Shown here in pieces: positions 32,315 through 39,062 of a stretch of 53,119 bases of DNA. Both the position numbers and the translations under genes were made by a program. The stretch is taken from IMG/VR virus record IMGVR_UViG_3300046511_000171, positions 1 to 53,119 of that record; one strand, given 5' to 3'. The notes below the pieces were generated by a model. It had not been told where the DNA came from. It did not search any database and was given only the letters and a program-made list of their open reading frames with translations. Within the stretch, counting starts at the first letter, position 1, and every line of letters starts with the position of its first letter. This stretch comes from a virus.

Positions 32315-33013
32315 TTGCTTGATTTCCCCAACGTCCCGGCGGTCAACGATCAGTACCAGAGCGCCACAGGCATGACGTGGCGGTGGGATGGCGCCAAATG
32401 GGTCGGTTCTTACGCCGTGACCGGGGCGTATCTGCCGTTGGCCGGCGGCGTCATGAGCGGCGCGATCACGCTGGCCGGTGACGCCGCCTCACCGCTCCAG
32501 GCGGTGCCGTTGCGACAGGTGAACTCGGCGGCGGCGGGCGGGCCTTTCCTGCCGGCGGCGGGGGGACCGTTCCTGCCGGTGGCGGGCGTGACGGATGGAT
32601 CGGCGGCGGCGGCGGGCGCGGTCGGGGAGTTCATCGCCGCGCGCGTCGCTTCAAGCGCGCCGGTCCCGATCCCGATATCGAACACGGCGGTCAACGTGAC
32701 ATCCATCGCGCTGACGGCGGGCGACTGGACGGTTTCGGGCGGTGTCGGGTTCATCGGCGTCATCCCCATGGTCACCGTGTTGGCGGGATGGATCAGTCTG
32801 GTCCCGGCCACCCGGCCTTCGCCGTTGACGGCGGAGGGCTACGACCAGATCGTGTTTCTGTCCGGGACCTCGGGCGACGGTCAGGTGTTGCAGTGCGGCG
32901 CGATCAGGATCTCGTTGGCCGCGCCGGCCACGGTCTACCTGTCGGCGCTGGTGGTGTTCACGTCAGGCTCAATCAACGGATGGGGTTATATCGGCGCCCG
33001 GCGGGCGCGGTGA
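32315..33013 (+). CDS. Tail fibre/collar-type protein (232 aa)
   Basis: I chose TTG 32315 because GGGGAGG lies 7 bases upstream and it yields the fibre head LLDFPNVPAVNDQYQSATGM followed by TWRWDGAKW. LPLAGGVMSGAITLAGD and GGPFLP repeats follow, then a beta-rich C-terminal domain. The same head motif opens the gene at 33029. The long frame extends back to 32159 out of phase with the preceding gene, and that part is discounted. Confidence 0.72.
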   Translation: MLDFPNVPAVNDQYQSATGMTWRWDGAKWVGSYAVTGAYLPLAGGVMSGAITLAGDAASPLQAVPLRQVNSAAAGGPFLPAAGGPFLPVAGVTDGSAAAAGAVGEFIAARVASSAPVPIPISNTAVNVTSIALTAGDWTVSGGVGFIGVIPMVTVLAGWISLVPATRPSPLTAEGYDQIVFLSGTSGDGQVLQCGAIRISLAAPATVYLSALVVFTSGSINGWGYIGARRAR

Positions 33014-33028
33014 TCGGAGCCTGAAGCC

Positions 33029-33301
33029 ATGCCCCCGCTCGATTTCCCCAACGCCCCAACGATTGGTGATCAGTTCGCCGCCGGGGGCGCGACATGGGCC
33101 TGGGACGGCGTCAAATGGACGAGCGTGGCGAGCGCCAGCGGCGTGGGCGGGCCGTTTTTGCCGTTGGCGGGTGGCATCTTGACCGGCAAGCTGACCATCA
33201 ACGCGGGTGGGCTGAACGTCAAGACCCTACCGCTATCCGCTACCGGACTTGGAACGGGCGATATCTACATCAATGGGGGCTTCCTGTGCGTCATGCCATG
33301 A
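33029..33301 (+). CDS. Short tail-fibre head protein (90 aa)
   Basis: It begins MPPLDFPNAPTIGDQFAAGG and TWAWDGVKW, the same head as the gene at 32315, followed by LPLAGGILTGKLTIN. It ends after YINGGFLCVMP with its stop overlapping the ATG of the large spike gene (ATGA). It looks like a fibre base or adaptor whose shaft is supplied by the next gene, or a fibre split into two genes. Confidence 0.65.
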   Translation: MPPLDFPNAPTIGDQFAAGGATWAWDGVKWTSVASASGVGGPFLPLAGGILTGKLTINAGGLNVKTLPLSATGLGTGDIYINGGFLCVMP

Positions 33302-35289
33302 GAGCCGCCGCGCTGTTGGGTTGGTTGCTGTCACCGATGTTCGCGCACGCGCAAGGAACCCTGATCCCAACGATGAACGGGATCAAACTGACGACCCAAC
33401 CGCTTGACGCCGGTACCATTACCACCAGCAATACCCAGCCTATCCAGTTCAATATAGGCCCGATCACTGGCACATGGCCTTCAGCCGCGACGGCGAGCGC
33501 GCCGATGCGGGTGCAATGTTATTCCGATACGGCGTTGGCTCCCGCTGGCGGGACTATCATCGGTTGCGCTGACTTCTTTTATACTTATGGATACGCGGGC
33601 GCGGGCGGGACGCGGACAGCGTTGAACGTGGGCAGTCTGTTGACCGGCAACGGCACGACTGACAACGGCTTCCATTTGGCGATCCAGGCCCGTGCCACCG
33701 CCGACGCGCCGATGGGCAATTCACACTATCCTGACAATGCTCAAGGACAGGTAGACGGCACGAGTATCTACGCCATCGCCACTGGTAAATCCGGCTACCT
33801 CGCGAACGTCAGCGGTCTTGGTGAGATCAACTGGGAAGTACTGTATGGCGGCGCTTCGATTATCAGCAACGGCGCTCAGTTCGCGCGGCTTGGCACCGAT
33901 TGGGGACACGTTGATACCCCCGGCACTAACCAGCCGCAGGGTCGCATGGGCATCTGGATAGATAGCCAGGGACCGGCGCTGGACACGACTTCCACCGCCA
34001 GTATGACAGCTTCATCCGGGCATAATCTTCCTGGCTTCCGCTCACAGATATTCATGGGCGGCGGTGGACAGGAAACCACGTTTGATCCCGGTAATGGGGC
34101 GTTTCTGTTCTCATTCCCCCAAATCTATGCGAACAGCAATGGTTGCACGGTGGGCGTGAATAACTGCCCGGCGACGATCGGCCCGGCGATGACCAAGCCA
34201 CAGGCCAGTTGGGACTGGTTTGAGATGGGTAACATTCACATCAACAATGAAGTCATGCGCTCACCGGGTTTCGTCGTGAAAGGCACGGGCGAGACAGACA
34301 TTGGTAATCTGTCGATCACGCCAACCACGGCGGGAGGCGCGATTGATGTGGGGGGCTCCTTTGTCACCGCCGCGATCTACGTGAATGGCAACCTCGCCAA
34401 TCAGTTTCAGGTCGGTGAACTACTTTACGGCAGCTACACGGACGGCACCGTTCCTGGCGCGATCCTGAAGGTCACGGCTATCAATGGCTCAACGACGACA
34501 GGTGTGATGGGAACGCCGACTACGCTCGTCGTGCTTGATCCTGGCTACTCAAAAGCCAGCGCCGCCGTCAACAACGCCAGTGCCACGCTGGGAACGGCGG
34601 CTAAGTTCAACGGACATGGGACCAACACCATCGCACTGACATGGACGGATGCTCAGGACGGTGGCGCGGGAAAGGCGGGGCTCAGTCTGGCATCAAGTGC
34701 CGGGCGGGTGACGATCGGGTCCGGGACCAGTTTGGTCACCATTGATAGTGGCGCCATCATCGCCGGACCAAACAGCAACATCGCCAGCGGCGCGAATGCC
34801 GGTTTCGTGGCGGGACCGGCTGGCTTCCAGCTAACGGACGGGTCCGGCGGTTACGGGAGCATCGGTGGAAGCGGCAGCAACATGCTGTTCAAGGGATCGT
34901 CCGGGCAAAATGTCGCATACTTCGACATGAAGGCGGCGGCTCCTCAGTTCACTTTCACTAATCCCGTCAATATCGGCGTCATTCGTGACTATGCCATTAC
35001 CAAGATCACGCCAACCAGCGGCTCCACCGTTACCGTCGCGCAGAACATACACACCACGATCATGACCCCGGCGGGAACGCTTGCCGCGCTAACCATTCGG
35101 TTCCCGACCTGTGACGCCACGACTGGTGGACAGGAATGGCGGTTCAGCACGTCGGCGGCTATCACCGCGCTGACGATTTCCGCTGTGTCGGCGGGTATCG
35201 GACCGGGACTGCCGTCATCGCTGGCGGCGGGGCAGGGGTTCGCGGCGATCTGTAATCCCGGTGATAGCGGCTTGTATCGGTTGTATTGA
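33298..35289 (+). CDS. Large tail spike/fibre-like protein with N-terminal signal-peptide-like segment (663 aa)
   Basis: ATG 33298 overlaps the preceding stop. The first 19 residues (MRAAALLGWLLSPMFAHA, then Q) look like a Sec signal peptide with an A-x-A-like cleavage site. This is unusual for a virion protein made in the cytoplasm. The remainder is rich in Gly, Thr, Ser, Asn and Ala with a repetitive beta character. The C-terminal module (TVAQNIHTTIMTPAGTLAAL onward) resembles ends of other phage or prophage spike proteins. It may be a spike, an exported receptor-modifying protein, or a gene picked up from a host. An in-frame ORF extends upstream but overlaps another gene. Confidence 0.65.
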   Translation: MRAAALLGWLLSPMFAHAQGTLIPTMNGIKLTTQPLDAGTITTSNTQPIQFNIGPITGTWPSAATASAPMRVQCYSDTALAPAGGTIIGCADFFYTYGYAGAGGTRTALNVGSLLTGNGTTDNGFHLAIQARATADAPMGNSHYPDNAQGQVDGTSIYAIATGKSGYLANVSGLGEINWEVLYGGASIISNGAQFARLGTDWGHVDTPGTNQPQGRMGIWIDSQGPALDTTSTASMTASSGHNLPGFRSQIFMGGGGQETTFDPGNGAFLFSFPQIYANSNGCTVGVNNCPATIGPAMTKPQASWDWFEMGNIHINNEVMRSPGFVVKGTGETDIGNLSITPTTAGGAIDVGGSFVTAAIYVNGNLANQFQVGELLYGSYTDGTVPGAILKVTAINGSTTTGVMGTPTTLVVLDPGYSKASAAVNNASATLGTAAKFNGHGTNTIALTWTDAQDGGAGKAGLSLASSAGRVTIGSGTSLVTIDSGAIIAGPNSNIASGANAGFVAGPAGFQLTDGSGGYGSIGGSGSNMLFKGSSGQNVAYFDMKAAAPQFTFTNPVNIGVIRDYAITKITPTSGSTVTVAQNIHTTIMTPAGTLAALTIRFPTCDATTGGQEWRFSTSAAITALTISAVSAGIGPGLPSSLAAGQGFAAICNPGDSGLYRLY

Positions 35290-35290
35290 G

Positions 35291-35350
35291 ATGAACCCCA
35301 CCGACCGCATCGCCGTCACACTCGAAACGCGAACCTGGGCGGCGGAGTGA
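35291..35350 (+). pseudogene. Truncated duplicate of the 32115 gene (19 codons)
   Basis: MNPTDRIAVTLETRTWAAE followed by TGA matches the first 17 residues of the 65-residue protein at 32115. Each copy follows directly after a fibre gene. It is the remnant of a duplicated gene or a very short coupled ORF. Confidence 0.7.
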
Positions 35351-35353
35351 TGT

Positions 35354-35656
35354 GTGCCAGAAACGGTCGCCAGTTGGATCAGGACGAACCTGGGCGTGGC
35401 GGCGGCGCTCATGGCGCTCGCCGGGACCATCGTGGGCGGTATCGTGGCCGCGACCGCGTGGCTCACGTCCGTCCACCACCTCGAAACGCGCGTGGACGTG
35501 TTGCGCGCTGACGTGAACACCATGCGCGCCACCATGGAGTCAAACCGGACGGTCGTTAACGATATCCGCCGTCAACTGGACGGGACCGACGCGACGCTCA
35601 AGGAGGGTTTGGGGCGCGTGGATGAACGTCTTAAGGCGGTGGAGCGCCGGCCATGA
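35354..35656 (+). CDS. Membrane-anchored coiled-coil protein (100 aa), possible lysis protein
   Basis: GTG 35354 starts 3 bases after the truncated duplicate's stop. The product has one membrane span (about 13-38, VAAALMALAGTIVGGIVAAT) followed by a long coiled coil with heptads (RVDVLRADVNTMRATMESNR ... LGRVDERLKAVE). Layouts like this occur among phage holin accessory or spanin-like proteins. The position before a multi-span small protein fits a lysis cassette, but no motif proves it. Confidence 0.6.
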   Translation: MPETVASWIRTNLGVAAALMALAGTIVGGIVAATAWLTSVHHLETRVDVLRADVNTMRATMESNRTVVNDIRRQLDGTDATLKEGLGRVDERLKAVERRP

Positions 35657-35835
35657 GCGTCATCATCCAGATCGCCGTGTCTTCCGGGACCAATAACACG
35701 CCCGACCGGCTTTACGCGCTGCGCGATGACGGCACCGTTTGGCGGCTGGTCCTGACGCATGTCCTCTCGCCAGAGACACCTTGGGAAGAACTCCCGGCGC
35801 CACCGGTCCCGCCGCCCGCGCGGGTGGAGGACTGA
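35653..35835 (+). CDS. Hypothetical small protein (60 aa)
   Basis: It overlaps the previous stop (ATGA). The product is beta-like with an LYALRDDGTVWRLVL segment, a pattern seen in small phage proteins of unknown role, and a Pro-rich tail. Function unknown. Confidence 0.6.
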   Translation: MSVIIQIAVSSGTNNTPDRLYALRDDGTVWRLVLTHVLSPETPWEELPAPPVPPPARVED

Positions 35836-35838
35836 AAC

Positions 35839-36075
35839 ATGTGCTTTAGCGCCGTCTGGTTCGTGAACTTCCTGATCTGGCTGGTCGTGGTGTGCGCCAT
35901 CGTCGCCATCGTAAGGCTGATCCTGCCCACGGTGTTGAACTGGCTGGGCATCGCCGGGACCATCGTGATGCGGGTCCTGAACATCGTGTTGATCGCTTTC
36001 GTCCTGATCGTTTTGATTTGGTTTGTTTATGACCTGCTGACCTGCGCGGGTCCCGGTATCCCGCGTGTGCGCTGA
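35839..36075 (+). CDS. Holin-like membrane protein (78 aa)
   Basis: Nearly the whole product is hydrophobic, with two to three spans (WFVNFLIWLVVVCAIVAIV; IVLIAFVLIVLIWFVYDLL) and a short polar tail (PGIPRVR). Small size, two or more spans and a place in the late operon make it the best holin candidate here. The family is not certain, and no separate soluble endolysin gene sits beside it. Confidence 0.6.
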   Translation: MCFSAVWFVNFLIWLVVVCAIVAIVRLILPTVLNWLGIAGTIVMRVLNIVLIAFVLIVLIWFVYDLLTCAGPGIPRVR

Positions 36076-36088
36076 AAGGAGTTCGACC

Positions 36089-36703
36089 ATGTCCGATGAT
36101 GTCGTCAACCCGCCCTATGAACCCCCCGTTGGCTGGGCCGACGCGCCCCCGCCGGTTCCGCCTGAACCCACCCCGGACCCCGAGACCCAGGCATACCTCG
36201 ACGCGTTCGTGGCACCCCCTGATCCGCGCGATCCCGTGGTGGAAGGCGAAACCGGGGCGGCGCGGGATGCCGCCGGGGACTATCAGGACGGCTTCGTCAA
36301 ACCGCCCGACCCACGCGATCCGCCCACCAGTGAACTCACACCCGGGGATCTCAACCCGCCGTCCGTGCCCGGGGCTGAAACCGCCGCCGTACCGCCGGTC
36401 AACGTGGATATCCCCTTCGTGACGCAGGACGGCGCCCAACTGACATGCACGATGGGGAACTGGGAAGGCGAGCCCACGACGTACGCGTACCAATGGCAGG
36501 CGGAGGGCGTTGATGTGGGCGATGGCACGGCGACCTACGCGTTGATCGAAACCGACGTTGGCCTCGCGTTCGTCTGTGTCGTCAGTGCCACCAACGCCGC
36601 CGGGACCACCGTGGCGCCGCCCTCCAACATCGTCACGGCGGCGGAAATCGCCGCGCGCGAGGCCAGTCACGGTCGCCATCGGCGCGGGGAGAACCATAAA
36701 TGA
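36089..36703 (+). CDS. Pro-rich protein with Ig-like domain (204 aa)
   Basis: ATG 36089 follows AAAGGAG by 7 bases. Two near-repeats (AFVAPPDPRDP and GFVKPPDPRDP) lie in a disordered N-terminal half. The C-terminal half is an Ig-like beta sandwich (LTCTMGNWEGEPTTYAYQWQ; FVCVVSATNAAGTTVAPPSN). Ig-like domains often decorate capsids or fibres and bind glycans weakly. The role is likely a virion decoration or adhesion accessory (inference). Confidence 0.68.
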   Translation: MSDDVVNPPYEPPVGWADAPPPVPPEPTPDPETQAYLDAFVAPPDPRDPVVEGETGAARDAAGDYQDGFVKPPDPRDPPTSELTPGDLNPPSVPGAETAAVPPVNVDIPFVTQDGAQLTCTMGNWEGEPTTYAYQWQAEGVDVGDGTATYALIETDVGLAFVCVVSATNAAGTTVAPPSNIVTAAEIAAREASHGRHRRGENHK

Positions 36704-37080
36704 CCCTGGCAGCGGCGCCTCATCCGCCTTCGGTGTTTCGCTATCTGAAGCAGGCATGGCGGGATTATGTCGCGTCGGGCAACGCGCAGACACTTACTAT
36801 CAACCTTCCGGCCAATCAGCCCGCCGCGTCCGCGTTTCCTCTTGTCGTGACCGGAAGCGTGCTGGTGGACGCCAGTGTGCCGCAACCGGTTCTGGTTTCT
36901 AGCTATCTAATGACCGGCGCCGGTACCATTCTGCAAGGAATGTCCGCGTACGCCAGCACCGTCACGGGGGTTTGGACCGTGACGTTCACGGCGGGCGGGC
37001 AGCCGCCGGGGTTATACAAAATATTCGCGGCCACGGATTACGGTCCCGGGGTAGCGTCCGCTAATTTCACGTTGACCTGA
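36700..37080 (+). CDS. Ig-like/beta-sandwich protein (126 aa)
   Basis: ATG 36700 overlaps the previous stop. After a short helical head (VFRYLKQAWRDYVA), the chain is beta-rich and ends VWTVTFTAGGQPPGLYKIFA ... FTLT, like a single Ig-like or fibronectin-type domain. It is a probable structural partner of the preceding gene. Confidence 0.6.
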   Translation: MTLAAAPHPPSVFRYLKQAWRDYVASGNAQTLTINLPANQPAASAFPLVVTGSVLVDASVPQPVLVSSYLMTGAGTILQGMSAYASTVTGVWTVTFTAGGQPPGLYKIFAATDYGPGVASANFTLT

Positions 37081-37081
37081 C

Positions 37082-37264
37082 ATGGCGAACACCGAAAACC
37101 AGAACATGCAGGCGTACGTCAGGGGCCAGATGACGGCGCGCAGGAAGGCCGCGATGAAGCGCGCCATGGCGAAGGACGCGGCCATGGAAGCCCAACCCGG
37201 CGCCGCGCCGGAAGGCTCGCCCGGGGACGCGGCCCGGGACGCCAAACTCGGTATCAAGGACTGA
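37082..37264 (+). CDS. Hypothetical basic small protein (60 aa)
   Basis: It starts 1 base after the previous stop and ends TGATG into the next gene. Lys/Arg/Ala/Met-rich helix (QMTARRKAAMKRAMAKDAAM), then a Gly/Pro/Ala tail. No family is recognised. Its position two genes before the large terminase leaves a packaging role open. Confidence 0.6.
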   Translation: MANTENQNMQAYVRGQMTARRKAAMKRAMAKDAAMEAQPGAAPEGSPGDAARDAKLGIKD

Positions 37265-37494
37265 TGACCCCGGAAGACCGTATCGAGCGGCTGGAAGAAG
37301 CCTTGCGGCGCATCGTTGAGTGGAGCGAAGCCTACCCCTTCGCGGTGTTCCCGAAACCGGACCGCGATCACTACGCGCGGGTGCATGAGGTTCTGACGGC
37401 GAACGGTATGACGTTGGACCGTATTTCGGCGGATATCATGCGTCACGTCACGGAGGGTATGGGGAAGATCGCCCGGGAGGCTTTGGCGAAGTGA
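37264..37494 (+). CDS. Hypothetical protein next to terminase (76 aa)
   Basis: Helical protein (RIERLEEALRRIVEWSEAYP) with the pattern VFPKPDRDHYARVHEVLTA. Its stop overlaps the GTG of the large terminase gene. By place it could be the small terminase subunit or an accessory, but the size is small and no DNA-binding motif is clear. Confidence 0.62.
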   Translation: MTPEDRIERLEEALRRIVEWSEAYPFAVFPKPDRDHYARVHEVLTANGMTLDRISADIMRHVTEGMGKIAREALAK

Positions 37495-39059
37495 CCCCGG
37501 ACGAGGCCCGCTATGAACTGGTCCTGAAGCGGCTGATCGCCGTGAAGGATGCGCGCGACGACCTTCTCGCCTTCACCCGCCTGATGATGCCGGTCCCGGG
37601 CTACACCCAGGACCCGGATTTCTCGCGCTACGACGCGCAGAGATTTCACCGGATCATGTGCGCGGGGCTGGAGGAACTGGAAAAGGGCACGATTAAACGC
37701 CTTATCATTTCGCTACCACCACGACACGGCAAAACCGAGTTGGCGTCCAAGAAGTTCCCCGCGTGGTTCGTGGGCCGTAATCCCGCCAAGAGCCTCATCT
37801 TCGGCACCTACAATGAGAAGTTCGGCCAGGACATTGGGCGCGCGGTCCGGGACACGATGTTGACGCCGGCCTTCGCCCAGGTGTTCCCCGACGTGGTCCT
37901 GAAGCAGGACAGCCTCGCGTCTGATCGGCTTCAGACCCGCCAGGGCGGTATCATGGCCTTCGTGGGACGAGGCGGGACCACGACGGGACGCGGCGGTGAC
38001 GTGCTTATCATCGACGACCCGCTCAAAGATCGGCACGAAGCGGACAGCCCGACCATCCGGGACACGCTCTGGACGTGGTTCACGCAGGTCATCGCCTCAC
38101 GTTTGATGGACGAAACGGGCCGGATCTTGCTCATCCAGACCAGATGGCACCAGGACGATCTGGTGGGCCGGCTCACCGACCCGACGAACTCATACTACGA
38201 CCCCGAGGAAGCCGCCGAGTGGCGCATCATCGACATGCCCGCCCTCGCCGTGGACCAGCACAAGGACCCCTTGAAAAGGGCCGAGGGCGATCCGCTGTGG
38301 CCGGGACGGTTCGGGCGGAACTTCCTCCTGGGTTTGCAACGCCGGGACGCGCGGGGCTTTTCCGCGCTCTACCAGGGCAGGCCCAGCCCAGCCGGGGGCA
38401 CCTTCTTCAGCAGTAAATGGATACAGACCTATCGCCCCGCCGAACTGCCCACCAGTCTCAGGGTCTACGCGGCCAGCGATCACGCCGTCAGCATGAAGCA
38501 GGACAGCGACAAGACCTGCCTGATGTGCGTCGGCGTGGATGAGGACGATAATATCTGGATACTGGCGGACCTGCTGTGGCGGCAGATGACCGCCGAACAG
38601 GCCGTCGAGGCCATGCTGCGCATGATGCGCGCCCACAAGCCCGTCTTTTGGTGGGCGGAACGCAGCATGATCTCCAAGAGTATCGGGCCGTTCCTGCGTA
38701 AGAGGATGTTGGAGACCAAGACGTTTTGTTCGATCATCGAGATGCAGCCGATAGCCGATAAGCAGACCCGCGCGCAGTCGATCCAGGGCCGCATGAGCAT
38801 GGGTAAAGTCCGCTTTCCCGAGCGGGCGCCGTGGTGGCCGGCGGCACGGGATCAGATGCTGAAGTTCCCCTACGACGCGCACGACGATTTCGTGGACACC
38901 CTGTCCTACGTGGGACTGGGGCTCACGCTTCAGATCGGCGCGGGCCGCACGCGGACGAAGACCGATGACAACGCCGAGGGCACGTTCGGCTGGCTGAAAA
39001 ATGAACGCGATCTGGCCGAGCGGTCCGTGCGTCAGGGCTTCGGCGCGGGAGGTTGGTGA
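37491..39059 (+). CDS. terL: Terminase large subunit
   Basis: The start is GTG 37491 (GTGA overlap), giving 522 residues. The ATPase domain has Walker A SLPPRHGKTE (K81) and Walker B VLIIDDP (171-177). The C-terminal nuclease domain starts near residue 325 with VYAASDHA and ends with the conserved DAHDDFVDTLSYVG. It drives DNA into the prohead and cuts it. The portal gene follows 3 bases later, the usual order. Confidence 0.93.
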   Translation: MTPDEARYELVLKRLIAVKDARDDLLAFTRLMMPVPGYTQDPDFSRYDAQRFHRIMCAGLEELEKGTIKRLIISLPPRHGKTELASKKFPAWFVGRNPAKSLIFGTYNEKFGQDIGRAVRDTMLTPAFAQVFPDVVLKQDSLASDRLQTRQGGIMAFVGRGGTTTGRGGDVLIIDDPLKDRHEADSPTIRDTLWTWFTQVIASRLMDETGRILLIQTRWHQDDLVGRLTDPTNSYYDPEEAAEWRIIDMPALAVDQHKDPLKRAEGDPLWPGRFGRNFLLGLQRRDARGFSALYQGRPSPAGGTFFSSKWIQTYRPAELPTSLRVYAASDHAVSMKQDSDKTCLMCVGVDEDDNIWILADLLWRQMTAEQAVEAMLRMMRAHKPVFWWAERSMISKSIGPFLRKRMLETKTFCSIIEMQPIADKQTRAQSIQGRMSMGKVRFPERAPWWPAARDQMLKFPYDAHDDFVDTLSYVGLGLTLQIGAGRTRTKTDDNAEGTFGWLKNERDLAERSVRQGFGAGGW

Positions 39060-39062
39060 GCG

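Noticed and set aside
30250-35289. Diversity-generating retroelement acting on the tail fibres
   Set aside because: Looked for because some temperate podoviruses have one. No reverse transcriptase gene or template/variable repeat pair was seen.
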